This document shows, piece after piece, positions 25,901-38,200 of a stretch of DNA of 64,000 nucleotides. The stretch's first letter is position 1. The number at the start of each line of letters is the position of its first letter. The notes beneath the pieces were generated by a model. It was not told the DNA's origin. It did not search any database and saw only the letters and a list, made by a program, of their open reading frames with translations. Source of the DNA: Montifringilla adamsi (taxonomy: Eukaryota; Chordata; Aves; Passeriformes; Passeridae); NCBI GenBank assembly GCA_017590115.1, contig JAGGNK010015558.1:62001-126000 (forward strand), read 5' to 3'. A program made the translations under genes and the position numbers.

Positions 25901-28900
25901 ATCCTGAACAAAGCTACGTTCATTTTATACTGTTGCTTTTGAAATATACTGTTATCTGGATACAAGTAGAAGTTTGTCAGTTTTCTTCATTATATGTTAA
26001 CTCCTTTTACAATTCTCATAGTCTCTATCAAAGTCAAGAAGTGCAAGAAAATGGGGGGAAAAAAGTTACTGTGACATATCCTGCCCTTAGGGGAAAGGAA
26101 ACACCCAAGATTCACAAATGCTAGTGGTAGAAAGGAATGCCTAAAGTCAGAAGGTCCACAAAACTCACAAAGCTTTATTATTAAATGATGTACTTGACAT
26201 GGAAATTGGTGTGTTAGTCCCTGACCTACTATATATGCACATGACTGTGGGTTCTGGATAAAGAGGTAGAATAAAAAAGGAAGAGACAAAGGAACATATG
26301 AAATAAACAGGAAGAGAAAGGGAGAAAGAGAGCAGCAATCCTGGTTCCAGTGTCAGTTCAGCTGATGGAGTATCCTGGAGATACCACCTAGGCTTGTTGG
26401 AAGTACTGGTTTTCCCCACCCTGGAGCTAAGTTTCTTGTTTTCTATGCAAATTAGTCATCATGCACAGTTCATTCTTTCAGACCTTTCAGAGGACTTTGG
26501 GGGTCCTAGGTGGTCTTGTTACCCCCCTACAGTCCATGCCCACTTCTCTGTCTCATTCCTGCACTTGAGCTGTACCTGTTCTTGTGCTCATCTGCAGGAG
26601 CTAGGGCAAGATGTCACAGAAAAGTGCCGCCTGCCACTGCATAGCGCCTTCTCTAGCCACATCTTGTTCTTTTCACTTTGTTATTACCAACAATCTTTGG
26701 TTATTACAGCACACTTCCTCTGTACCAACAGTCCTCAGTTATTAACAATGATGTATCATTATTACCAGCAGTACTTGTCTATTAGTACCAACAATCCTTG
26801 GTTATTACCAACAGTCCTTGATCAGTATCAACAGCCCTTGGTCATTATCAACAGTTTGTCTGTTATTAGCAACAATCCTTGGATGGTTCTACAGTCATGC
26901 AGCTATCAGTGTTTGAGACATACATATTAGCCCCTTATCTTCTGGGATTCTACAGTTATGCTGCAAAAATGATGCTCCAGGGGTTTCAGTACCTTTCAGA
27001 TAGGTACTGACAGGTACCCCAGCATGATCACTAGTTAAATACCTTAACAGTTAAGTGTATCCTAAAACCATCTAGAGATTTAGAGTGGAAGAGGTTTTTC
27101 TCTAGGTCAGCCTGCTCAAAAAAGGGCTGACTTCAAAATTGTATCAGGTTGCTCAGGACCATGCTGAGTTTTAAAAAGTTCCAGAGTGGGAGATTTTACC
27201 AGTCTGGCAGCCTGTCTCAGGATTTTACCAAAAGGTTGCAAGAAGGAGTTTTTCCTGATGTCTGGCTGGCATTTCTTCACTGTAGCTCTTGAATCTCTTA
27301 GAAGAGCCTGACTCTTGACTTCTTTGTGTGCCCCTTTTTACCTAGTAGGAGCCTGCTAATAAATCTCTTCGTAGGCTTCTGTTCTCTGGGTTGAAAAAAC
27401 CCTGATCCTACAGCCACTCCTCTCTTGCTCCTGTACTCCAGTCACAACTATTTTAGTTGCATTCTGCTGCTCTCACTTCCAGTTCATTGGTAGCTCTGCT
27501 TTAGCTGTCTAAATCTATGTTTGCCACACACACAGGTCTGTATCTTCGTTTCTGACACTGTGTTCTATTATTGACAGGCTGTTGCATAAGCAAATGTATT
27601 AGACTTGACTACTCTGTCAAAAAAACCCTATAATCTATGAAATAGTGGGATTTACTCGAATGGAAAATGCAGGTTCTCTGTTTTACACTAAAAACTAGGG
27701 TAGATAAGACATTAAAGAAACTATGTTAAGAAACATTATGAAATTGATTGGGATATGTGATAAGAACTTTTCTGTTTACAATATTTTTTTCATCTCTTTA
27801 AAACCACTTTGTGTTATATTCTTATGACCTCTTTTGTTCAGCCTAGGCCATTCAGCCCTCCATTGGCCTCTAACTCAAGTCCACCTCCAGCAGCTCCTTT
27901 GGCACGTGCAGAGAGCATTTCTTCTATATCCTCTTCTGCTTCCCTCAGTGCAGCAAACACACCTACAGTTGGTAAGTTTAATTAACCATTTTATCTTACT
28001 AGAGAAATAGGGCAACTCAGCCACTAGGCTGCACCTGCTGCAAGAAACATTTGTTGGAGTTAGTTGTTTCATATGCGAGTCTGGGTACTTCAGTCATTCT
28101 TTGTAATGTCTGCTTCTAAATGACGCCGAGACACGGGAAAGTACATTAAATTAGATCAGACCATAGATCCAGTTATGGCATGTTCTTTAGGGAAATACTA
28201 TTCACAACTAACATTCCATGAATTCTTATTTGGTATGCGTGTATATCCATCAAATACAACACGTTATCATATATTTGTTCAGAAAATGTTATTGTGTAGG
28301 TGCAGAAATACTTAGGGATACTGAAAAATTTGAATGAATATAAATGGTCAGAGAACTGAGTTCTTTTATGTTCTAATGCTTATTTTTCTACAAGTAATTT
28401 AAGAATATAAGCTAAGCAGTAAAAGCGAAACAAACAATGAAACAAGAAAGATTAAGATGAAAAGGAAATAAGTCTTCATGTATTGCCACTAATTTCAGAA
28501 GGTTTTCTCTTGTTTTTAAAGGAAGGCACTTCAGTTTTGATATTTGATTGTCATAAATCAAAAAAGAGACATTGTTTTATTGTCATAAATCAAAAGGCTT
28601 TTTTAATTAGTTGGGGGTTTTTGTTAGTTTGGGAAGGGCAGGGCTTAAGACATTTTAACTTGTTTATTTAGCAGTATTGAACTATTTAATTTCTGAACAC
28701 AGTTACACATTTAGTCACAAGTTAAATCGAGTTGTCAAGTTATCATTCAGTTATCTGCAAATGTTATTGATGCCAAGGATTCCTCACTCAGGCTCAGCAG
28801 CTTTGAAGAGCTTCTGTGCAGAACCTAGTGGGAGTTCTGCAGTGGAGTAGTTTCCACCCTCTGCAGAAGCAAAGCTGCTAAGTTCTGCCCAATCTTAGCT

Positions 28901-31900
28901 CTTACAGTTCAGTGTCCACCAGTTTCACAAATGCTGAGAAGCATCACAGAAACACAACTAATATTTTGGTTACCAGAGTCTATCCAGGCTCACATCCTCA
29001 GGTCTCAGCTCTGGTGTCGAGGAAACAAAAATTGGTGGCAAGAGCATCAATATGCCCCAGCTCTGGGGAGAAATGTATGTGTATTGTTGGAAACAGTGGC
29101 AGAGTGAAATCATGAGGTGAGGCAGGAGGTAAGGAGGTGTGTGCTGACAGTGAAGCTTAATGTGGTTATTATTCTGGCCTAGGAAAAATAGATAAGGCCC
29201 GTTCCCTCTGCACTGACTGTATGAATTAAATAGTCCTGGGAAAATGGGCAGGGCAGTACAAAAAGCTGAAATACTTTGGGGCATGAGGATATAGTTCGCA
29301 GTACATTCTGTATTCTTTTGACTTTTGCACAATCCAGTGTTCCCCTTATCCTATTTATTCTGAATAATGGAGAATTGACTCTGATTATCTTCTTCCAAGT
29401 GAACTTTAAGGCATGTGTAATTGAGTGCTTCTTTTATGCTTTTGCCTTAATTTAATTTGCAAAATATTTTTGAATATTAATTTTTAACATCTATTTTTGC
29501 TTGAAATATTTTGTTTTCTTGCAATGTTTTGTTTCATTTAAATGTAATAGACGATGATATTTTGATTCGAAATCTTCCTACAATTGAAAAGCTTTGTGAG
29601 ACACCGCCAGGTATTGTACTCAAAGCACATTTATGTCTTTACTAATCATCCTAATATACTACATCTAATAAAATTGTATTTCCTTTTAAACAAGTTTTTC
29701 CAGATGTTTCTGATATCTGGCAAATACAAGTTGCTTGACATCTCAAGTACATAACAAGTTGTATGTTGCTGAAATGATCAAAACTTGATGTAACCACTTT
29801 TATATAATGTATCTTCTGTCTATCGACTTCCCTGCTCCATAAACAAGCTGAAAGTTTGCCTTTGGTTCTTCCGTTTGTCATTACTACTTTCTTTCAAGTA
29901 AAGTGAATATATTTTTAGTTTGACAATCCTAATTCTCCTAACACAAGTATGTAATAATGTTTCTATATTTACATATAATAGGGATCTTAGAAGACAGACA
30001 TAATAAAGATAGCACTTTTTAAAATAAATTTTATTTTCATGGCAGCTGTTTAGCCAGTATTAAGACTGTCTGGATCTTTGTTCCTAAACTGAACTAAAAC
30101 CATCTGATCAGTTTTATTCAGCTGTCCTTTTTATGACCAATGATGGAGTCCTTTGTTCTGTAGTTTTGGTCTGCACTTTGAAGGTGTCAGTGTAACCATT
30201 TGCATGGTTATGTTGCTAGGTCTTGTGTCAGCACAGCTCAGGAGCTAGTAGTAGTGATCAGGCTGAGACAGGTGAGGTGGCAGGGCATTTAAGCCAGGTT
30301 TGCTGTCACTGCCAAAGGTGATAGACCTGGAGCCTTGATCTGGGCTGCAGCCTGAGATGAAGTTAGGATACCTTCATGCATCTCCGTCACTTCCCTTCTG
30401 TCTGAGACCTCACAGCAGAAACCCTGAAGCTGAATGTATTCAATTGTACTCTCAGCAGCAAGGCAACAAAACTATGACTTTCAGCATCAGGACAAGCAGT
30501 TACGTTCGTTTCATATGATAGAATGACAGAATCATGAAGGATGCGATAAGACTGCCAAGATCATCAAGTCTAGTCATTGAACGATCACCACCTTGTCAAC
30601 TAAACAAAAGCACTAAGCACTCCAGTCATTTCTTGAACACCTCCAGGGATGGTGACTCCACCACCTCCCTGGCTAGCCTATGCTAGGTGAATAAGTTCTT
30701 GCTGTTGTCCAGCCTGGATCTCCACTGGCACAGCTTGAGGGCATTTTCACTTTTCCTGTTGCTGATTGCCTGGGAGAAGAGAGTGTCCCCTACCTTGCTA
30801 CACCCTCTTTCAGGCAGTTGATAAGGCCCCCCTTATCTCTCCTTTTGTCCAGGCAAAATGTCTTGAGCTCCTTCAGCTGTTTCTCATATGACTTACTCTC
30901 CAGACACTTTTCTTGCTCCATTCCCCTTCTCTCTGGATGTACTCCAGCAGCAAAAAGTCTTCCTTGAATTGAGGGACCCAAAACTGAGCACAGCACTCAA
31001 GGTGTGGCCTCCCCAGTGCTGAGTACAGGGGACAATCCCTGCCCTGCTCCTGCTGGCCACACTATTGCTGGTGCAGGCCAGGATGCCATTGGCCTTCTTG
31101 GCCACCTGGGCACTGCTGGCTCATGTTCAGCCGCTGTCAGCAGCACCCCCAGGTCCTTTCCAGCCACTCTGCCCCAGCCTGTGGCACTGCCTGGGGCTGC
31201 TGTGACCCAAGGGCAGGAGCCAGCACTGGCCTTGTTGAATGTATAGTAATTCATTTATTTTTTAAGTTTATTGGTTTCTAGGAGAATGCATAGATTTTTG
31301 AGTCAAAGGGTGATGAACAGTGGGAGCAGAGCAAGGAGAGAAGTTATGTCATTTGTAGTTCCCCAAATGGTTCTCAGAGAAAAATATATACATATGTATT
31401 TGCTTTGGTGTTCCCTGAAAAAGAGTTAAAAGTGTGTTATTTTTTTCTAATAAATTTCACTTTTCAGTCAAGCAAATAGTATTTTTTCTTTTGCCAATAG
31501 GAATATAAAGAATATGTTTGCATTACTGTGCATAATTTTTGAAATATTGCTATAAAAATGTACATAAAGCCATTGAGTAAAAGATTTAAAAATAATTGAT
31601 ACACCTGTATACAAGGTAATCCTGTTTGCCCTACAGTTGTTTGCTGTTCCTTACTAAATCGGCAGAAAAAGACATTAAAACAGCTCAGCGGCTCTAGTGA
31701 CACTTTCATTGAAAGTACACTTTGGTTTTAGTGAAGAATAATTCTGCAGTTCAGTATTTCACCAAACAGAATTTCAAGTAATTGACAACTCATTATTTTA
31801 CCATACATTTGCCTCTTGAAATAATGGTTTCTGGATTCCTGAGACTATTGAGAATCACAGTGTCCTGGATTGTCACACACAGCTTTTTGTTGGTAGTTTT

Positions 31901-34900
31901 CAGGGAGAGAAAATCTTTGGAATCTCGATCCATGTCTTGTCTGAAAGAATAAAGAAAAATAACCTACTATAAAAGAAAAGAATAAACAGTGGTTTTTAGC
32001 CAGAATCGTAATAATTAGTTCATTTAAGAATTTTTGTTCTTCAAGACTTTTGACTAGATCTGTTGGGTCTAAGGAGGCCTAAGTGTTGCACAAATGTTTT
32101 CATGGCACTGAGAAGCATTCTGAATATTTTACTACCTTATGTGAGAAATTGTAATAGAGGTATAGATAATTGTATAGGTAGCAGAGGTATAGGTAATTTT
32201 ATGAGGTAGCAGAATTAGACCAGCTCCTGTCTTTGGCTGTCTTTCTGTCACCACTTCATTCACTTATCTCTTCATTTAAGGTCTAATATGAGATATTAGG
32301 TGCTCTGTGAAGAGCAAGGTCCCAACTTCCTTTTTACTTCTGAAAGAGCTCAGAAAGGACAGCCACTTAGAGTAAATATAAATACGTTTAGTTTGCCATG
32401 GGCAATATTAGACAGAAGCATTTTGTCTCTGCTTTGTGGTATGGAAGAGAAATTTTTCAGTTTGCTTATGAAAAGATAAAGACTGTACCTCCTTTGTGAT
32501 AGGTAATGCTATGTGATACAGACGATTTCTTCATGGTACAAAAAACATAAGATGCTATCTACTACACTGCTGCCCTAAGAAAAAAAGAAGAAACTTTCAA
32601 TATTGTCTTTTGTATTACATACACATGTAGAAAATTTGTGAAAAATGAAATCCCATTACAACCTGTTTCATCAACTGTATATGCACATTTCAAAAAGCCT
32701 TCACATGAGGTCTTGGTTGATATAGCTCTATACTGGAATTGTGTTGTGTTGGCATGAGCAACAAGTGAAGACTTGTCGAACAATTTCTGCTTGGGAATTG
32801 CAGTGCTTCTTGGCTGAAAATGTTAAAAGAATGTTAAACAGTTCACTTATGTGACGTAATATTGATGAATTTGCATTTAAGTTCATTTTTACTGTAAGTG
32901 AATTCTTTGTATTTCTGTGATCATTTTATCATGCATTTTTCCATACAAAAAAAGCATACAGTAGGGATTTTTTTTTAAAGCATTCTAGTCAATTTACTTT
33001 GGGTCTGTTGACTTCACCCCCACTGCTAGCCATTTTAATGCAGTATTCCTCTGTCTCATGTATTTCCTTCTGTCTGTTTACATAATGTCATACCAGTAGT
33101 CATGCCTATGTTCTTATGCTGCTGAGCAGCATTTTCTTGATACTATTGTACTGTACTATGTTTATCTATTTCTACACACTTTACAAGTAATATCTCAGTT
33201 GAGACTGTGATGTTGGTGTAAACTCTTGTGAAAATTACAGGTGTAGTCAACCATTCTGAAATCTACTAAGCTTTTTGAAAATTAAATTTATACACTGTAT
33301 GTATTCTAGGTGTTTCACGTGGTCCCAGCCCCGTCAGCCTTGGAAACCAGGACACCTTGCCTGTTGCAGTAGCTCTTACTGAATCTGTTAACGCCTACTT
33401 TAAAGGAGCAGATCCCACAAAGTTAGTTAAATAGTGAATTGTGTTGAATGTATTGAGTTACAATGAGAAAAGATAATGGGTCTACTTTTCATACTGGGGG
33501 AGGGGAATGAGTATGCATTAGACGGGGAATTCAAAGGGGTTTTTTTCCCTGGGTATGAATGGGGCTTATTGGTCTGTAAGGGCCTGTATCCTGCCAGGAG
33601 ATCATATACACCTGCTTTACACAAATGTGTTCAGTGATAGCACTGAGAATTACAAGGATTTTTATCATTGTCAGGTAGGTATTACATGTAATTTTGTGCA
33701 GCTGAAAGCACTTCATTCCCTGTGACATCCATTGCTATGCTACTTAGGCCTTGCCTAGGCAGAGCCATTGCCATGTTTTCAAAGCTTGAAAAATATCCAA
33801 GACTACTGTATGCTTAAGCAGTTAAAATTTTTTATTTCTTATTTCATCTTACTTCCAAGCTGAAAGTGACAGTACGTAGTCACATTGCCTTAATTTGAGA
33901 TTGATTTTCTCTTTTAAATTTACTTCATAAGATTGTGAAATTACAGTGGTTGCTTTAAAATTAGGCAGTTAATGAGTTGCAATGAAGCTGATTTTTTATT
34001 CTCTTCTAGATGTATTGTGAAGATTACTGGTGATATGACAATATCATTCCCAAGTGGGATTATTAAAGTATTCACCAGCAACCCATCTCCTGCTGTGCTC
34101 TGCTTCAGGGTGAAAAACACAGGCAAACTAGAGCAGATTCTTCCAAATGCACAACTTGTATACAGGTTTTGTATTTTTTAACGTAATTGTAAGCTACATA
34201 ATTTGTAGAATTGCTGTGTATGTAAATCAGAATTCTTTGCAGTCTGGTTGATTGCATTACATATAATTTAATTTTCTGAATTAATCTTGTTCAGCTTAGT
34301 TCCCTCCACTGCCACTATTAAAAATCTCAGTGATTATTGGACTTAAAATTTGTGCTGAGCCATAAAAAATAATTTGTAAGTGTGTCTGTGTTTTCATATG
34401 CATTTTATAAATAATTTCTTTACGCATTAGTAATAATGGTAAAACTAAATTACGAAATAGTAGGTTTAAATGGAAAATAATTAGTAGGAGATTAATGTAA
34501 TCTCGTTTGCCATCTGCTAGTATATTTTAAAGCCAAATCATTGGACTAATCAGATTCTTTACATAACTATCTCTCAGATGTGTAGCAGCATGTTTGGAAG
34601 AATTTGTAGGAAAAAAGGTTGCTGATTGAGTAGGATAATTGTTGAAATTGCACTTGGAGATACTGTTTCTTAAAAAAATAGAAGAGCTGGAATTTTTTTA
34701 GCAGAAATCCATTTAAGTTGAGCAGTTTCTATTTCATTTATTGGAGAAATTATTTGAATGCTAAGCCAAATGTTTTTTAATGCTGTATTTTTTTAATTAC
34801 TGAAATAATAAATCAGACCATATGCACGTACTCTTTTGTATTCAGTTTCATTTTGTTAGTTCATACTTAATGTAATTAATAATTCATACAAAATTAAGTT

Positions 34901-35265
34901 TAATCACTGTTTGACATGACAGTTTATAACTGAAATGTTACCAGAGATGTATTTGACAAAGTGAATTATACTGAAAAAGCATATTTTGCAAAAAAAGGTT
35001 AAAATATCTGTTATTCTTGAATGACTGGTGTAATATTTCATACCTAATTAATGGTCTTTCTTTGTAGTGATCAGTCACAAAGTGACTCCAGTACTAAAGA
35101 CTTTTGGATGAACATGCAAGCTATAACTGTCTACCTCAAGAAATTATCAGAGCAGAATCCATCTGCATCCTATTATAACGTGGATGTTTTAAAGTATCAG
35201 GTAAACACTTTTATAGTTTTGCAATTTTTAAGGAATTCCAGCAGATATTACTCAGAATATATATA

Positions 35266-35298
<33 letters not shown>

Positions 35299-38200
35299 CA
35301 CTCAGAAATTAAAATAATTATTCTTTGTCTGCCAGCATGGAGGTGAACTGTCATCCCTCATCTAGACCAGTTCTGGATATCTCTCTATTTAGAATGTGTA
35401 GACTCTGCACAGGCTTAGCATATTCCTGCTATGCTTCATGTCATTCCTTAAGATACAGGGCTTGTTTCAGCTTGCTAATGCTTCAGGTCAATCCTACAAG
35501 CAAGCTTCAAACATTGCTTTTTTTGATATTTGTCAGCCAAGTAAAATTCTTCTTTAAGAGATTTGATGTGAACTTCCTGTCATCAATACTCATACTGTTT
35601 TTGATTTTGCAACTGCCTACGTTTTGGATTGTGTCACTGATGGATTTTAATGCATGGTTCTGGCTTGCAGTTGAAAGGGAGTAGGTTTAGATTAGATATT
35701 AAGAAAAAATTTACTCAGAGGGTGGTGAGTCACTGGCACAAGTTGCCCAGAGAAGTTTTGTATGCACCGTCTATCCCTGTCAGTGTTCAAGGCCAGACTG
35801 GATAGAGCTATGAGCAACCTGATCTAGTGAAAGTTTTCTGTGCCCATGTTGAGGGTGGGTTGGAACTATATGATTTTTAAGGTCCCTCCCAACCCAAACC
35901 ATTCTGTGATTCAATCTGAGAATGTATGACATTCTGATTTCTCACAATGAGAAGTAGAACAGTAGTAAGAATGGATTTACTGAGTGTAAATCAGGCTTGA
36001 CCAAGCTGACAAACTTCTGTGGTGACACGACTGTCCCTGTGGATGAGGGTAGAGCAGTAGATATTGTCTGCTCAGACTTCAGGTGCCTTTCCACACCATC
36101 TACCACAGAATCTGTACAGAGAAGCTGGTGAAGAACAGGCTGGATGAGCAGACACTGAGGTGAACTGACCCCCAGGGCGCATATTGATTTTGCAGTTTAA
36201 TAGCTTCATTAATGATCTGAATGATGGGACAGAGTGTATGAATCCTTGGCAAGTTTGCTGATGATACCAAATGGGGATGGCCTCAGGACAAACCAGAGGA
36301 TTATTTTGCCCTCCTAAGGGGGCTCAACAGGCTGCAGAAACGGGCTGAGAGGAACCTCATAAAGTTCAACAAGAAGCACACTTGGGAAAACCAAGTGGAA
36401 ATGATCTTGGCAGAAAAGGTCCTGAGGGTCCTGTGGGTTATCATGTTGAACATGAGCCAAACAACCTGCTGTTCATGCTGCAAAGGCAGCAGCTAGTTTC
36501 CTGGATGGTCTCCTGAGCTGCATTAGGCAAGGTATTGCTAATAAGTGAAGGGAGGGGATCCTTCCGCTCAATGCTAGTAACACCATACCTGGGGTGCTGT
36601 GTTCAGTTCTGAATTCATTGCTAATGAGACCAGATAGAGTTCAGCAAAAGGCCATAAAGATTATGAGTATCTGTCCCATGAAGAAAGCCTACGTGTGTTG
36701 GGACTCCAAGCCTGGAAAAGGGAAAATTCAGGGAAATCTCATCAATATGTATAAATACCTGAGAGAGGGCAAGAGATGACAAAGCCAAGGTGTTTTCACT
36801 GATGGCCCAGTGTCAGAATCAGAGGCAATGGACGCAGGCTGAATCACAGGAAATTCCTTTTGAACAGCCAGAACCGCTGTTTTTCTTGTGACAGTGGCTG
36901 AGCGCTGGGCACTGCCTAGAGGGATAGTGGAGTCTCCATTCCTGGAAATGTTCAGAAGTTGTCTGGAGCTTAGGCAGCCTGCGTGAGCTGGAGGATTGGA
37001 CCAGACAGCCTCCAGGAGGTCTCTGTCAACTTCAGCCATTTGGTGCTTCAATGAGATGATGTTCTGGCTGTTAATAAAAAGCTTCACGAATATTCAGGAC
37101 ATACTCACCTCAAAGGGAGAACAGAGATTTTCTAGGCCTGTCTTGAAATGTCTGAACATCTGAGATAACTGTCTGCACAACAAAAAAAACCTGAAAATTA
37201 CCTGTCAGTCCAGCTGTTCATACCTGTAGTTTCCACATCTGCCTAGTGTGGTTTAAAGTCCTGGCATACTGAACCTGCAAAAAGCATGTTAGGCACACAC
37301 ATTTCTTGAGAAAGGTGAGAGGAAAAAAGCATTTGGTTTGCGGAAATGAGTACTATGTATTCTTACAAAAATGGGGCATTGGCATGTGGAAACCCAGACA
37401 GATAAAAAAGGTTTTGGGCTTTGGACAAAAAAGGCAAGAGTGTGCACCAGGACGCAGGAGTTTCCTCAGATAGATTGAGAAGGTGGTTGAGATGCATCAG
37501 CACAGTAGAATGAGCTCAGCTGCAGAAGCAGCATTCAGCCCTCCTGCAGCAGGAAAGTAATACTTTGAAGGGGTAAGAACTATTCTGCTGGCTGCCTGTC
37601 CCGCAATGACAGGTGGTGTTCTCTGGTGCTGGCTGGTTGGGCAGCTGAATTGGCACAGCACTCAACTGCTAAGAATTAAGTAATTTTGCTGCAAGCATGC
37701 ATCTTGCATAAGGCAGAACACAACCAAAACCAACCTTACAAAAAAGTTATTAAAGAGCGGGAAGGAGCCTCATAGGCCAGAGGGAGTTCAAGCCTTTTCT
37801 GCAAGTATTTTAATTTAAAATTAAAATAACAGGAATTCCTTTAGGCAACAGTCTTCAAAATTCTGTGATCATGGACTCAGAGGTCAACTGTTCTCTTGAC
37901 ATTTTGCCAGCACTGAGGGTTATCCTAATTACCATCATCCCCTAATTCTGCCTAAAAGTTGGGTATTTTAATAGTTTCCAATGGTTTATTCTTTTACAGG
38001 TATCTTCAAATGGCATACAGTCCACTCCCTTAAATCTTGCAACTTACTGGAAATGTGATGCTAGCACTACTGATGTGAGAGTGGATTATAAATACAATCC
38101 AGAGTCTATGAATGTGCCTAGTATGCTGTCTAATGTCCAGGTTGTGGTACCAGTAGATGGAGGAGTAATAAACATGCAGTCACTTCCACCTGCAAAATGG

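Larger units (their letters stand above)
25280..27841. other. FCHO2 intron with minisatellite and CR1
   Basis: Intronic sequence holding the 20-bp minisatellite (26678-26882) and a minus-strand CR1 (about 27060-27480), both listed separately. Remaining open frames are not supported as exons. Confidence 0.65.

Noticed and set aside
26678..26882. CRISPR-like array
   Set aside because: Units are contiguous and degenerate with no spacers, in a eukaryotic intron; it is a minisatellite.
30790..31254. Cluster of overlapping frames on both strands
   Set aside because: They fall in the antisense CR1 element; none reads as an intact CR1 ORF.
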